Source: Pirellulales bacterium
GTDB taxonomy: Bacteria; Planctomycetota; Planctomycetia; Pirellulales; Thermoguttaceae
Assembly: GCA_016936015.1 (NCBI GenBank)
Contig: JAFGPV010000082.1
Location: 1 to 44,383, forward strand
DNA length: 44,383 bases
Reading direction: 5' to 3'
Shown: positions 33,197 through 42,664 of the stretch, piece after piece
Layout: each line of letters begins with the position of its first letter
How positions within the stretch are numbered: position 1 is the stretch's first letter
Program-made: the position numbers and the translations under genes
Notes under the pieces: model-generated
The model's input: the letters and a program-made list of their open reading frames with translations, nothing else
The model's database searches: none
What the model was told of the DNA's origin: nothing

Positions 33197-33362
33197 AATT
33201 ACTCAAGTTCTTATGTGACAGTTGCAAATCACGGTCGTTTTAATGAATCGGGATTGTCTTTTCGCATTAAACCCGGTAGAAATACGCTTTCTTCCAATGA
33301 TATTAAGGTAGGGAGGCCTTTTCATTTCGTGGCGGTTTCCCTGCCACGGCAAGGTGATTTTC

Positions 33363-36080
33363 ATGGAAAGAGCGTCTGGGACGGATTCCGCCGCCGCCGG
33401 TCAGGGGCCTCGTTGTTCGCGGTCGGCCGCCGGGATCGTGGCCTTGGCCCTGGCCGCCGCTTGGTTGGCCGCCGGCTCGGGCGGGATGCTGGGCGAGGGA
33501 TTTCAACGGGCGCTGACGTGGCTCCTGCTGGGGACGATGGTGGTGCTGGGCTGGCCGAAGGAATTCCGACTTTGGAAAAGCTGGGGGATTCTGGCAATTG
33601 CCGTCGTCGCGGCCGGCGCGATGATGGCCTCTTCTATCGCCGTGGTAAATATCCTTGCCGTGGTCATCATTCTATCCGCCATCGCCTCCCTTCGCGGCGG
33701 AATCGACGCTCGGGCAATGCTCTTGGGAACAGTTGCCGTTTTTCTCTTTGCCGTCTATCGCCTGGCATTCTGCTCAATTCCGGTCGTCTGGCATCTTGCA
33801 CAAACGACCGGCTCGGGAATGGGAAAACTTGCATCTCTCCTGACCTGCCAAAAACTCTCGATTGGCGCCGCATTCGGCGGGATCGATTTTTTAGTCCCCA
33901 TGTTGGTCCTCTTGGTAATTTGGGGGACTTTCCTCCAAAGACCACGGCGACGGCCAATTATCATGGCATTGGTTGCTATAATCATTGTCCAAATTATCTA
34001 CATTGCCCTTGTTGCGTATTCTGAAAAGTTGTTAGCCTGTCTACCTGATCCTTTTTTCCATGTGGAAACTGACCCGGACAAGGTGGGAGTCAATAACGTC
34101 GGCGTTTGGGCCTGGCAGAACATGGTTCGGGCGTGGCTGCCGTGGAACCTGCCGATGGTAGCCGTGGTGTTGCAGGCCATTGTGGCGGCGGGAATGATGC
34201 GTTGGGGTTTATTCAAGCCAGGAGGCCAGACATTCCTGTCTGGCCATGCGGAGACAGGCAAGAATGCCTGTCCTCCCGGCTGCAATCGCGACAACCGTCA
34301 ATCGGAAGTGGTGTCTTTGGGAAATTTGGTGTGGCAGGTGATCACCCACTGTGGACCGCCGATCTTGGCCGCGGTCTTGGCCCTCAGTTGCACGCTCAGC
34401 CTCAGCAAGTCCGATCTGACGGGCAAGACGATCCTGGCCCTGGATTCAGAAAACAGTTCGTGGAGCGTGCCGGAATACAGCAAATCCGCGGAGAACGGCT
34501 ATGGCCTGCTGCCGTGTTTTATCGAGAGCCTGGGCGGAAAATTCATCCGCGTGAAGAACCTCGCCGAGGCCGACCTGTCCCGGGCCGATCTGCTGCTGAT
34601 CTTGCATCCTAATGAAATCCTTCGAGAACAAGATCGCACCCGACTGGAAAAATATCTCGACTCCGGCGGCCGGTTGCTGGTCGGCGCCGATCCGGAAACA
34701 AACACTTCGGATCCCTTTTTCTCGGTGCGGGACGAGACGGCGGTGCCCCTGGTCGAGGATTGGGAGCAGTCGTACGAGCAGTTGAACACGCCGGCGACGG
34801 TCGGCTTGAGCGACGCCCGGAATCCGTTCGGCTTCCAACGAAGTACGGTGCTAGATGTGGCCTGGTCGGTCCGGCCCTTGGTGGTGGGCCGTTGGGGGTG
34901 GAGCGAGCCGGGCAGGGCGGTGGCGGAGGGAGCGGCGCCGCAGTGGGAATTGAGAAAACCGCTCGGCGATCTCGTCCTGGCGGCCGAACGGTCCGTCGGC
35001 AAGGGATGGCCGCCGGAGGGAAAAATCGTCACGTTGGGCGACGTGCGCTGCCTGAGCAACGACGTGCTGCCGACCTCCTACCCGTTTGTCGGCCGGCTGC
35101 TGAGCGTCCTGGCCGACAAGGAGACGAGTGATCCGGGCGTTCCATGGCGGCAAGCCGTTTCTATCGTCGTAATTCTGCTTCTGATCGTGCTTTTCATCGG
35201 ACAGCGCCGGCTGATTCCCCTCACGATATCGGCGGTCGTATTGGCGGCCGGCGTCGCCCTGTGCAGTTCGTCGAGCTTTCAGTCCCGGCGGGTGCTGCCG
35301 CATTCCGACGGCCCGGCGGCCCGTCCGATCGCCTACCTCGACGCCTCGCACCTGGAGGCCTACAGCAGCCGGCTCTGGAGTTCCGGTTCCGGAGGGGATT
35401 ACGGCGTCGCCGGCCTTGCCCGAGTGCTGATGCGCAACGGCTATCTGCCGCTACGGCTGCCGGAATTGACCGCCGAGCAGCTCCAGCCGGCGAAGCTGCT
35501 CATTTCCATCGCCCCCGCCCGGTCTTTCTCGGCGGAAGAACGCGAGACGGTCCGGCAATTTGTCGAGCAGGGCGGTACGTTTCTCTGCCTAGTCGGCGCC
35601 GAAGAAGCCGGGGCCAGCGCAAAACTCCTCGACCAATTCCAATTCGCCGTACCGCCGACTCCCGTCTTGCCCGGCGAGAAAATCCAGGAGGCGGAGCCTT
35701 GGTACGAGGAAAAGAATCATCCGCTGACGGTGGAATACACTTCGCCCGACGATTCGAAAAAGTATCGAGTCCAGTTTTTCGCTTCGTGGGAAGTGCAGTC
35801 GCCGGCGGACGACGTGACGGAGCATATTTTTATCGATAACGGTCGCGTCAAGCAACGGATCGTGGTCAGCCGATCCCTTAAAAGTGGCGTTGCCGCCGTC
35901 ATTGCCGACACCCATTTCGCCAGCAATCAAAACCTGGAAACCCTGCTGGGTACGGTGGAGGACAACCTGCAATTCTGGCGGTGGCTGCTGCCGCGGATCA
36001 CCGGTTACCGGGCGGCAACGCCGGCCGACAAAGCCATTCCCGAAAGCGGCATCCGGGAGGAAGGACCCGACGAAGGATGA
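33363..36080 (+). CDS. Large membrane protein with two GATase-like extracytoplasmic domains (envelope protein A)
   Basis: 905 residues, function unknown. Start ATG at 33363 with AAGGTGA upstream. The N-terminal third has about seven to eight membrane helices, including LASLLTCQKLSIGAAFGGID, loosely reminiscent of exosortase-type scaffolds but with no convincing catalytic triad. A GATase-like (DUF4350-type) domain follows (about 370-595: LLPCFIESLGGKFIRVKNLA, DLLLILHPNEILREQ, YLDSGGRLLVGADPET). Two helices (about 600-645) lead to a second such domain (about 665-880: RVLMRNGYLPLRLPELTAEQ, KLLISIAPARSFSAEER, VEQGGTFLCLVGAEEAG). Residues about 285-307 are encoded by a palindromic repeat. It overlaps the next gene by 4 bp (ATGA), so the two are coupled. 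Confidence 0.8.
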   Translation: MERASGTDSAAAGQGPRCSRSAAGIVALALAAAWLAAGSGGMLGEGFQRALTWLLLGTMVVLGWPKEFRLWKSWGILAIAVVAAGAMMASSIAVVNILAVVIILSAIASLRGGIDARAMLLGTVAVFLFAVYRLAFCSIPVVWHLAQTTGSGMGKLASLLTCQKLSIGAAFGGIDFLVPMLVLLVIWGTFLQRPRRRPIIMALVAIIIVQIIYIALVAYSEKLLACLPDPFFHVETDPDKVGVNNVGVWAWQNMVRAWLPWNLPMVAVVLQAIVAAGMMRWGLFKPGGQTFLSGHAETGKNACPPGCNRDNRQSEVVSLGNLVWQVITHCGPPILAAVLALSCTLSLSKSDLTGKTILALDSENSSWSVPEYSKSAENGYGLLPCFIESLGGKFIRVKNLAEADLSRADLLLILHPNEILREQDRTRLEKYLDSGGRLLVGADPETNTSDPFFSVRDETAVPLVEDWEQSYEQLNTPATVGLSDARNPFGFQRSTVLDVAWSVRPLVVGRWGWSEPGRAVAEGAAPQWELRKPLGDLVLAAERSVGKGWPPEGKIVTLGDVRCLSNDVLPTSYPFVGRLLSVLADKETSDPGVPWRQAVSIVVILLLIVLFIGQRRLIPLTISAVVLAAGVALCSSSSFQSRRVLPHSDGPAARPIAYLDASHLEAYSSRLWSSGSGGDYGVAGLARVLMRNGYLPLRLPELTAEQLQPAKLLISIAPARSFSAEERETVRQFVEQGGTFLCLVGAEEAGASAKLLDQFQFAVPPTPVLPGEKIQEAEPWYEEKNHPLTVEYTSPDDSKKYRVQFFASWEVQSPADDVTEHIFIDNGRVKQRIVVSRSLKSGVAAVIADTHFASNQNLETLLGTVEDNLQFWRWLLPRITGYRAATPADKAIPESGIREEGPDEG
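34217..34281. repeat. Family G inverted repeat inside envelope protein A
   Basis: Arms GGAGGCCAGACATTCCTGTC and GACAGGCAAGAATGCCTGTC followed by CTCC, translated in frame as GGQTFLSGHAETGKNACPPG. It lies in a loop between two membrane helices. Confidence 0.82.
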
Positions 36081-38749
36081 GCGCGGAATTTGGTGGAAAA
36101 CGGATGATGCGAGCCTGGATCGGCGTGGCGTTGCTGGCCGGCGCGGGCCCGTTTGCCGGCGGATTGTATTATCCGCCGAATTATGGAATCGCGGGACTCT
36201 TGGTCCTGGCGGCCACCGTTCTGCTGAGCGGTCCCGTGCCCCGGTTGGTCAATCCTCGGTCCAACGGCTGGGCGATACTATTATTGCTCCTGCCGGCCGT
36301 TCTCGTCCCCTGGCCGTATCGGGCGATTGCGTGGTTGACCATCGTCGGCCTGTTGCTGGTAATGCTGCCGTTTCCCCTGCGTTGGACTCGGCCTTGGGGC
36401 CGGGGGATCGTCGCTGCGGGGGTGATCCTCGGCGTGCAGGCCCTGACGTTTGCCGGCTACGCCGCCCGGACCGCCCGGTCGCACGATCTGCCGTCGCCCC
36501 TGCCGGACCTGCTGGCGGCAATCGCCCGGCTGCTGGGGATCGACGCTACGGCAGACGGCTCGAACGTCGTGCTGCACTCGATGCAACAAATCCATCGACT
36601 GGGCGCCACCTGGGACCTCCTGCTCGATCCGGCTACGCTGTGTTTCTTTGCCGGCGGATTGGTGCTTTGGGCAATGGTAGCCGTCGATTGGAATCGCTGG
36701 ATCCACGGTCTTCGCGTGTTGACGGTAATTCTCCTGGCTTGGCTGCCGGTCCGTGCCGGGCTGTTGATGGCGCTGTACCTGCACCGGGTATTGCGGGCCG
36801 ATCCGGAGCATCCCCTGCACGTGATGAATCATTTCTTCGCCCCGTGGTCGCTGTTGATCCTGCTTATCGTTCCGGTACTGCTGGCGTGGCGGTTCATAAA
36901 ACTGCGACCGAAGGACACGCCGCAAATCGCGACCACCGGTCGCGGCTTTATGGCGCGTGTCCCCGTTTTGGGAAGCGTGCTGGTCGGTTTGGCCGGGGCG
37001 GTGTGGGTGTTGGCAGCGACGTGGTCGCCGGTCGGGCCGCGGCGCGAAGGCCGGGTGATGGTCGTCGAGCGGCATTCCGACTGGGAGCCGTCCGATCTGC
37101 CCTATAACACGACGGTCTATGGCGAAAAGCAGTCCAGCTACAACTACGCGGTGATGTTTGCGTATCTCGATCAGTATTATCAGATGTCGCTGCTGCCGAA
37201 GACCGGTAAGATCGACGACCGGACGTTGGAGAACTGCGACGTCCTGATCATCAAGACGCCCACGGAGCGTTATTTGCCGGAGGAGATCGAGGCGGTGCAG
37301 CGATTCGTGCAAAACGGCGGCGGTCTGCTGTTGATCGGCGATCATACGAACGTCTTCAAATCGAGCACGGTCATCAACGACATCGTCCGGCCGATGGGCT
37401 TCATCTTCCGCGACGACCTGTTGTTCGGCAACGGGCAGTCGCCCTACGATGAGCATTTCGACCCGCCGTGGCCGGCGCATCCGGCCCTGCAGAATACGCC
37501 GCCGCTGGATTTCGCGGTCTCCTGTTCGATCGATCCGAGCTCCAGCCGGGGTGAGACGGTGTTTGCCGGCAAGGGATTGTGGAGCATGGGCCCTTATTAC
37601 CACACGGACAATTACCATCCCGTTCCTCAGTATTGTCCCGAAATGCGGTACGGGGCGTTCGTGCAGATCTGGGCGGCGTACGTCGGCCGGGGCCGGGTGC
37701 TGGCCTTTACCGATTCGACAATCTTCTCGAATTTTTCGATCTTTCAACCGGGCAAGGCGGAATTGATCCGCGGCATGGTCGAATGGCTCAACCACGCGGG
37801 TCCGCTGCTGCGTCCCGGCTTACCTTTGTCGCTGCTGGGACTGGTACTGTCCTTGGGCGGTCTGTGGCTTGCCCGGGGGCGTTGGGAGTGGTGGCTGGCG
37901 CTGATCGCCTCGGGCGCGTTGGGCGGGACGCTGGGGGCGCAATCGGTGGCGTGGATGCACCACTGCGCCATGCCGGTCCCGAAGATGGTGCATCAGCCCA
38001 TGCCCCGGGTCGTCATCGACCGCACGACCTCCCGCGTGGCGTTGGGCAAAGGACCCTACGCGGCGGAGTACGCGCAGTTGGAACGCTGGATCCCCCGATT
38101 GGGATATTCCACGGCGAGGCGGTCGGGCCGGGAGGTTTTCGAAGAAGACGCCCTGGTCGTCGTCTGTCCCGATCGTGCCACGTCGGCCTCCTTCCGCCGG
38201 GATTTGAAACGCTACGTCGAGGAGGGCGGAAAGCTGCTGGTCTTCGATTCGTCGGACAACTTCGACAGTACGGCCAACGACCTGCTCCGGCCCTTCGGAT
38301 TGAGTTTTTCCCGAAAGAACGCCTGGACTGGGACGCTCGAAATCGCCGACGGCTGGCCGAACCTCAAGGCGGATAACGCCCGGCAGGTCGATGGGGGAAA
38401 GCCGATCGCCTGGATCGGCGGGCATCCCGTCGCCGCCGAGGCCAAGATAGGCAAGGGCAGGGTGCTGGCGGTCGGTTTCGCTTCGTTGTTTAATGATATG
38501 AACATGGGCCAGGACTGCCTGGACGACAATCCGTCGCCGGAGCAGATCCAGCGTTACAAGACGCTCTACGCCTTGCTCCGTCGTTTGGTGGAGGGCAAGG
38601 CGATCGTCCGGCCAAGTGGTCCGGACGCCGCGTTGTCGCCTCGGGACCGCCCACCCGGGCTGCCGCTGCCACCTTCGCACCTGCAACCAATGCAAGACTT
38701 GCCGGGACAGGAATCAGGTCCCCGGGAAGAATCCGTGGAAAACAAGTAA
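36077..38749 (+). CDS. Large membrane protein with two GATase-like domains (envelope protein B, paralogue of A)
   Basis: 890 residues from the ATG at 36077, which overlaps the stop of the upstream gene; the frame is open further upstream but is not protein-like there. Same plan as its neighbour: an N-terminal membrane block of about eight helices, a GATase-like domain (about 340-560: VMVVERHSDWEPSDLP, NCDVLIIKTPTERYLPEEIE, RFVQNGGGLLLIGDHTNVF), two helices (about 580-620), and a second domain (about 640-860: WIPRLGYSTARRSGREVFEE, DALVVVCPDRATSASFRR, YVEEGGKLLVFDSSDNFD). The GGxLLxxGD/F pattern ends each nucleotide-like half. GATase-like domains of this type are also found in GldG/IFT52-related proteins. 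The function is unknown. Confidence 0.8.
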   Translation: MSAEFGGKRMMRAWIGVALLAGAGPFAGGLYYPPNYGIAGLLVLAATVLLSGPVPRLVNPRSNGWAILLLLLPAVLVPWPYRAIAWLTIVGLLLVMLPFPLRWTRPWGRGIVAAGVILGVQALTFAGYAARTARSHDLPSPLPDLLAAIARLLGIDATADGSNVVLHSMQQIHRLGATWDLLLDPATLCFFAGGLVLWAMVAVDWNRWIHGLRVLTVILLAWLPVRAGLLMALYLHRVLRADPEHPLHVMNHFFAPWSLLILLIVPVLLAWRFIKLRPKDTPQIATTGRGFMARVPVLGSVLVGLAGAVWVLAATWSPVGPRREGRVMVVERHSDWEPSDLPYNTTVYGEKQSSYNYAVMFAYLDQYYQMSLLPKTGKIDDRTLENCDVLIIKTPTERYLPEEIEAVQRFVQNGGGLLLIGDHTNVFKSSTVINDIVRPMGFIFRDDLLFGNGQSPYDEHFDPPWPAHPALQNTPPLDFAVSCSIDPSSSRGETVFAGKGLWSMGPYYHTDNYHPVPQYCPEMRYGAFVQIWAAYVGRGRVLAFTDSTIFSNFSIFQPGKAELIRGMVEWLNHAGPLLRPGLPLSLLGLVLSLGGLWLARGRWEWWLALIASGALGGTLGAQSVAWMHHCAMPVPKMVHQPMPRVVIDRTTSRVALGKGPYAAEYAQLERWIPRLGYSTARRSGREVFEEDALVVVCPDRATSASFRRDLKRYVEEGGKLLVFDSSDNFDSTANDLLRPFGLSFSRKNAWTGTLEIADGWPNLKADNARQVDGGKPIAWIGGHPVAAEAKIGKGRVLAVGFASLFNDMNMGQDCLDDNPSPEQIQRYKTLYALLRRLVEGKAIVRPSGPDAALSPRDRPPGLPLPPSHLQPMQDLPGQESGPREESVENK

Positions 38750-38754
38750 AATTG

Positions 38755-38806
38755 CAGGACAGATTGGCAATCTGACCCACATGTGAAGATTGCCAATCCG
38801 TCCTAC
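38755..38806. repeat. Family I inverted repeat
   Basis: Arms GGACAGATTGGCAATCT and AGATTGCCAATCCGTCC, separated by 14 nt, in the 67-bp gap between envelope protein B and the UPF0104 gene. Confidence 0.85.
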
Positions 38807-38816
38807 ACCCAGCATC

Positions 38817-39848
38817 ATGAAAAAAATTCTCCTCGGACTGCTGAAAATCAGTATTTCCGCGGGGCTGATTGCCTATCTGGTGTGGAACGCGACCCACGGT
38901 GAAGAAGGGGGCAAAGCGTTTGCCACGCTCCGCGACCAGCCGAAAGACTGGTGGCTGTTGCTGGCGGCCTGGGCGGTTTCGACCTTAGCCGTGCTGATGA
39001 CATTCGTCCGCTGGTGGTACTTGGTCCGGGCGTTGGAGATCCCCTGCCGTTTCCGCGACGCCCTGCGGATCGGCTTTTGGGGATACCTTTTCAACCTCGC
39101 TCCGCTGGGCATCGTCGGCGGCGACCTGGTCAAGGCGGTGATGCTCGCCCATGAACATAAAAATTTCCGCACCAAGGCGGTCGCCTCGGTGCTGGTCGAC
39201 CGCCTGCTGGGCCTCTATTTTCTGTTCGTCTTGTCCGCCGCGGCGATCTTTCTGACCGGTTTCTGGCGGATTCCCGGCAAGAATATCGCCTTGATTTGCT
39301 GGTGCACCTACGCCCTGACGGCATTGGGAACTGTCGGCATCGGGCTGATGTTCCTCCCCGGCATCACCGAAGGCCGATTGGCCCGTGCCCTGGGCCGACT
39401 GCCGCGGATCGGATCCATCGTGGAGAATCTGATCGACGCGGTGCGGATGTACCGGAAGCGGCCGGGCGTGCTGCTGTTGGCCTCGCTATTGAGTCTGATC
39501 CTCCAAGGATTGTTTGTCGTAGGACTGTATCTGATCGCCCGCGGCCTTCCCGGCAACGTCCCCACGCTGGCCATGCACTTCGTCCTGGTGCCTTTAAGTT
39601 CCATCGCAGGCGTGCTCCCCTTGCCGTTGGGACCGTTCGAGGGCGTGCTCGATTATCTCTACACCAAAGTTCCCCCGCCCGGCGCCATCGTCTACAAGGG
39701 ACAAGGCCTGGTGGTCGCCCTTGCTTACCGGATCATCACCCTGCTGATCGCGGCCCTGGGGATCTATTATTATTTTGGCTACCGCCGCGAAGTGAAAGAA
39801 GCCATTCACGAAGAGGATCATGGATTGAGGATCGGGGCGAAGGAATGA
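38817..39848 (+). CDS. UPF0104/MprF-N-like integral membrane protein
   Basis: 343 residues with about eight membrane helices. Member of the lysylphosphatidylglycerol synthase transmembrane (AglD/MprF N-terminal, UPF0104) family, which moves or handles lipid-linked substrates. Characteristic segments: VWNATHGEEGGKAFATLRDQ, FRDALRIGFWGYLFNLAPLG followed by IVGGDLVKAVMLAHEH, the basic loop KAVASVLVDRLLGLYFLFVL, and VPLSSIAGVLPLPLGPFEGV near the C-terminus. Start ATG at 38817 (MKKILLGLLKISISAGLIAYL). It follows the two large envelope proteins on the same strand, and its stop codon lies in a family J repeat. A lipid flippase role is inference. Confidence 0.9.
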   Translation: MKKILLGLLKISISAGLIAYLVWNATHGEEGGKAFATLRDQPKDWWLLLAAWAVSTLAVLMTFVRWWYLVRALEIPCRFRDALRIGFWGYLFNLAPLGIVGGDLVKAVMLAHEHKNFRTKAVASVLVDRLLGLYFLFVLSAAAIFLTGFWRIPGKNIALICWCTYALTALGTVGIGLMFLPGITEGRLARALGRLPRIGSIVENLIDAVRMYRKRPGVLLLASLLSLILQGLFVVGLYLIARGLPGNVPTLAMHFVLVPLSSIAGVLPLPLGPFEGVLDYLYTKVPPPGAIVYKGQGLVVALAYRIITLLIAALGIYYYFGYRREVKEAIHEEDHGLRIGAKE

Positions 39849-39967
39849 CGAAGGACGAAATCCGAATGACGAAAGAATGACGAATGTTTAAAGCTCGAAT
39901 GTCGAAAAATCCGGTACGCGAATAGGTTCCTCATCGCGGACCACTTCGTCATTTTTTCATTCGTCAT
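39843..39967. repeat. Inverted family J repeats at the UPF0104 stop codon
   Basis: GAATGACGAAGGACGAAATCC and further GAATGACGAA units on the left; CTTCGTCATT and TTCATTCGTCATT on the right (about 39943-39967). The TGA stop (39846-39848) is inside the first unit. No gene lies between the two convergent genes. Confidence 0.88.
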
Positions 39968-39989
39968 TACCAATCCGCAAGCGGGTCCC

Positions 39990-40733
39990 TCATTCCTCTT
40001 CCTTCCGCGCTTCCCGGACGTGGCCCTCGGGGGTGTAGAGCATCCGGCCGCAGGTTTTGCAGAAGATCGGCTGGCCGACCAGGATCAGGCTGTAGGTGTT
40101 CAGGGGGATTTTCTGGTGGCAGCCGCTGCACGATTGATTTTCCACGCTGGCCAGGGCGTCCTCGCCGCGTTGGCGGACCACGCGGCGGTACGGCTCGCGA
40201 ATCTCCGGAGGCAACGACTCCTCGGCCGTCTTCAGTTCGGTTTCCAATTGTTTCATTTTCTCCTTCAATTGCGGCTCCTCACTGCAGAAAGCGGTTTGCA
40301 CCTTGTCCAGTTTTCCTTTCGCGGCCGATAGTTCCGCCTCGGCCTGCCGGATACGGTCCTTGTACTGCTCGGTGCGGTCCAGGGCCTCGAGAATTTCATC
40401 CGCCAGGACGTCGTTGGCCATCCGGGTGGCCTGGATCTGTTCGGTCAACAGTTGATACTCGCGGTTGCTCTGGGCGGTATTCCGCTTGATCTCCAGGTCC
40501 TTCACCTGGACCTCGGCCCCCTTGAACTGGAGTTGCTTTTGATCCAATGCCACGCGGAAGGCCTTTTCGTCGGTTCTGGCTTGTTCCAACAGCGTTTGCC
40601 GATGGGCGGCGTTGGCCTCCGCCGCCTTGATCTGTTTCGGCCCTCGGTCCAAACGTTCACGGACGTCGCTCAGTTGGCGGTGCAGGCGGTGCAGAGTTCG
40701 AAGAATCTCGAGATCAATGGTGGGAGTGGACAT
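39990..40733 (-). CDS. Coiled-coil protein with C-terminal zinc ribbon (DUF164/CT398-like)
   Basis: 247 residues. Residues about 5-180 are an almost continuous coiled coil with heptad pattern (IDLEILRTLHRLHRQLSDVR through KEKMKQLETELKTAEESL). The C-terminus is a zinc ribbon: SCSGCHQKIPLNTY and FCKTCGRMLY. This is the C4-type zinc-ribbon family known from Chlamydia CT398 and Helicobacter HP0958, which in some bacteria binds sigma-54/flagellar partners. No such partner is seen here, but rpoD lies just upstream on the same strand. Family recognition is good and the role is uncertain. Confidence 0.88.
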   Translation of the reverse strand: MSTPTIDLEILRTLHRLHRQLSDVRERLDRGPKQIKAAEANAAHRQTLLEQARTDEKAFRVALDQKQLQFKGAEVQVKDLEIKRNTAQSNREYQLLTEQIQATRMANDVLADEILEALDRTEQYKDRIRQAEAELSAAKGKLDKVQTAFCSEEPQLKEKMKQLETELKTAEESLPPEIREPYRRVVRQRGEDALASVENQSCSGCHQKIPLNTYSLILVGQPIFCKTCGRMLYTPEGHVREARKEEE

Positions 40734-40775
40734 GGGGAAGGGGAGGGAAGGTGGGAAAGGGAAGGATTGTAAATA

Positions 40776-40820
40776 TCAGATTTCAAATCGCAAATTTCAA
40801 ATTTCAAATTTGAAATATCC
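40776..40820. repeat. AT-rich repeat (AAATTTCAAATTTCAAATTTGAAAT type)
   Basis: Tandem CAAATTTCAAATTT units ending in the palindrome ATTTCAAATTTGAAAT, sharply different in base composition from its surroundings. It lies between the coiled-coil gene start and the rpoD terminator. Confidence 0.75.
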
Positions 40821-40827
40821 GACCATG

Positions 40828-40856
40828 AAAAAAGCCGCCGGGGTAACCGGCGGCTT
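40828..40856 (-). terminator. Rho-independent terminator of rpoD
   Basis: On the minus strand, AAGCCGCCGG, a 5-nt loop and CCGGCGGCTT are followed at once by a run of T. It is a strong GC stem with a U-tract 19 bp after the rpoD stop. Confidence 0.9.
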
Positions 40857-40874
40857 GCGGGGCGGTGGCGGAGG

Positions 40875-42548
40875 TCAGCCCGCCGCGCGGCTGAGAAAGC
40901 CGGCGAGCTGTTGGCTGCGGACGGGATGCTGCAACTTCTTGACCGCCTTGGCCTCGATTTGCCGCACCCGTTCGCGGGTGACCTTGAAAATCCGGCCCAC
41001 CTCTTCCAGCGTGTACGTATAGCCGTCGCCCAATCCGTAACGGAGCCGGATGATCTCCCGCTCGCGGTAGGTAAGGGTCTTGAGCAACTGCTCGATGCGC
41101 TGGCGGAGCAATTCATTCGAGGCGGCCTTTTCGGGGCGGGGCAACCCGCCGTCTTCGATAAATTCGCCGAAAGAACTATCTTCGCTCTCTCCGACCGGAC
41201 GGTCAAGGCTTATTGGGTGCCGGCCCATGGATAAAACCCGCCGGACCTCGTCCAGCGACACCTCCGCCCCGACGGCCAGCTCCTCGGTGGTCGGTTCCCG
41301 GCCCAATTCCTGCTCCAGGCGCCGGGAAACGTTTCGCAGCTTGCTTAAAATGTCGATCATATGCACCGGAATCCGGATTGTCCGGGCCTGATCGGCGATC
41401 GCCCGGGTAATGGCCTGGCGGATCCACCAAGTGGCGTAGGTAGAGAATTTATACCCCCGGCGGTATTCGTACTTATCCACCGCCCGCATCAACCCGGTGT
41501 TCCCCTCCTGAATGAGGTCCAGGAAGCTCAACCCCCGATTGCGGTATTTCTTGGCGATTGAAACCACCAACCGCAGATTCCCCCCCGAAAGTTCCCGCTT
41601 GACCTGCTCGTAATCCTGATACTGCTTTCGCATGACCTCCAACCTCTGGCGGAGGGTTCGTGGGGTCTCCTGAGTGAGGACCAAGATGTCGCGGAATTCC
41701 TTACGCAGATTCGCCCGTTTATCGCGGGTGGCGGGATTGTCCAGCATCGTCCGGAGCCGGTTTCGGATCTCCTCCAACTGCGTGAACGTCGATTCGATAT
41801 GCCGCATCATCCCTTGGACGCGGCGCGTGCGGACGCTCAATTCCTCGACCAGCGTGAGCATCTTCCGGCGGCGGCGAACGAATCGCTTTCGAGCCGCGGC
41901 CCGCTCCTCCCGGGGCAGACGGCGGTTCATGATCCGCGCGAAATCCTGGTGGTTCTCCTCCACCAGGTGCGTCAAGGTTTGCAGATTATGCGGCATCCGG
42001 GCGTTGATCTGCACTTTTGTCAGCCGTTCGGTCAGCGAGACCTTGATCGTCCGGTCGAAGGGCAACGCCCCCTTGTGGACCTTGTGCAGCACGGCCAGCG
42101 TGGCCTTCATCGCCAGGTTGCAACCCAGCACGGTGCGGCGGTAGCGTTTCCGTGTGACCTCGATCTTCTTGGCCAGGGCGATCTCCTCCTCCCGGCTCAA
42201 CAGCGGAATCACGGCCATCTGGCTGAGATACATCCGGATCGGATCGCTGCTGAATTTCCTCTGCTCTTCGGGCAGGGGCGGCAGGGAGGCCGGGTCGAGA
42301 AGCGTCAGCTCCGTCAAGGCGTCTTCCGGCTTCCCGGACCGCGGATCGGCCGGGTCGAAGAAATTCTGCGCCGGGGGATCACTCATCAGATCGATCCCTT
42401 CTTCTTCCAGAGCGATCAGCAGATTATCGAGTCGCTCGGGATTGACCTCCTCGTCGGGGAGATAGGCGTTGACCTCGTCGTAGGTTAAGTAGCCTTGCTT
42501 TTTACCTTGGGCGACCAGTGCCTGCAATCCTTGGTCGAAATGATCCAT
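40875..42548 (-). CDS. rpoD: RNA polymerase primary sigma factor (sigma-70)
   Basis: 557 residues. I start at the ATG at 42546-42548 ([20 protein letters not shown]) because AAAGGAGC precedes it; the longer frame is not protein-like. Order: region 1.1, region 1.2 ([20 protein letters not shown]), a basic non-conserved part (about 150-300), region 2 ([60 protein letters not shown]), region 3, and region 4 with [20 protein letters not shown], the -35 reading helix. It recognises promoters such as those at 4653 and 6276. It is 116 bp downstream of dnaG on the same strand, the common dnaG-rpoD order. Confidence 0.97.
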   Translation of the reverse strand: MDHFDQGLQALVAQGKKQGYLTYDEVNAYLPDEEVNPERLDNLLIALEEEGIDLMSDPPAQNFFDPADPRSGKPEDALTELTLLDPASLPPLPEEQRKFSSDPIRMYLSQMAVIPLLSREEEIALAKKIEVTRKRYRRTVLGCNLAMKATLAVLHKVHKGALPFDRTIKVSLTERLTKVQINARMPHNLQTLTHLVEENHQDFARIMNRRLPREERAAARKRFVRRRRKMLTLVEELSVRTRRVQGMMRHIESTFTQLEEIRNRLRTMLDNPATRDKRANLRKEFRDILVLTQETPRTLRQRLEVMRKQYQDYEQVKRELSGGNLRLVVSIAKKYRNRGLSFLDLIQEGNTGLMRAVDKYEYRRGYKFSTYATWWIRQAITRAIADQARTIRIPVHMIDILSKLRNVSRRLEQELGREPTTEELAVGAEVSLDEVRRVLSMGRHPISLDRPVGESEDSSFGEFIEDGGLPRPEKAASNELLRQRIEQLLKTLTYREREIIRLRYGLGDGYTYTLEEVGRIFKVTRERVRQIEAKAVKKLQHPVRSQQLAGFLSRAAG

Positions 42549-42664
42549 GACGAGCAGCTCCTTTCGCGTCCATGCAACGCGCTGAGTGTCAAGGAACCCG
42601 GGAGTTTGATTTCCTCCCGTCCAGGCAGCGCGGGAGCGGCCTGGGAATAAACCGCGCAAGGCCC

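Noticed and set aside
33215-34024. A 269-codon open frame on the plus strand overlapping envelope protein A
   Set aside because: It is out of frame with the well-supported membrane protein and its residue composition is not protein-like.
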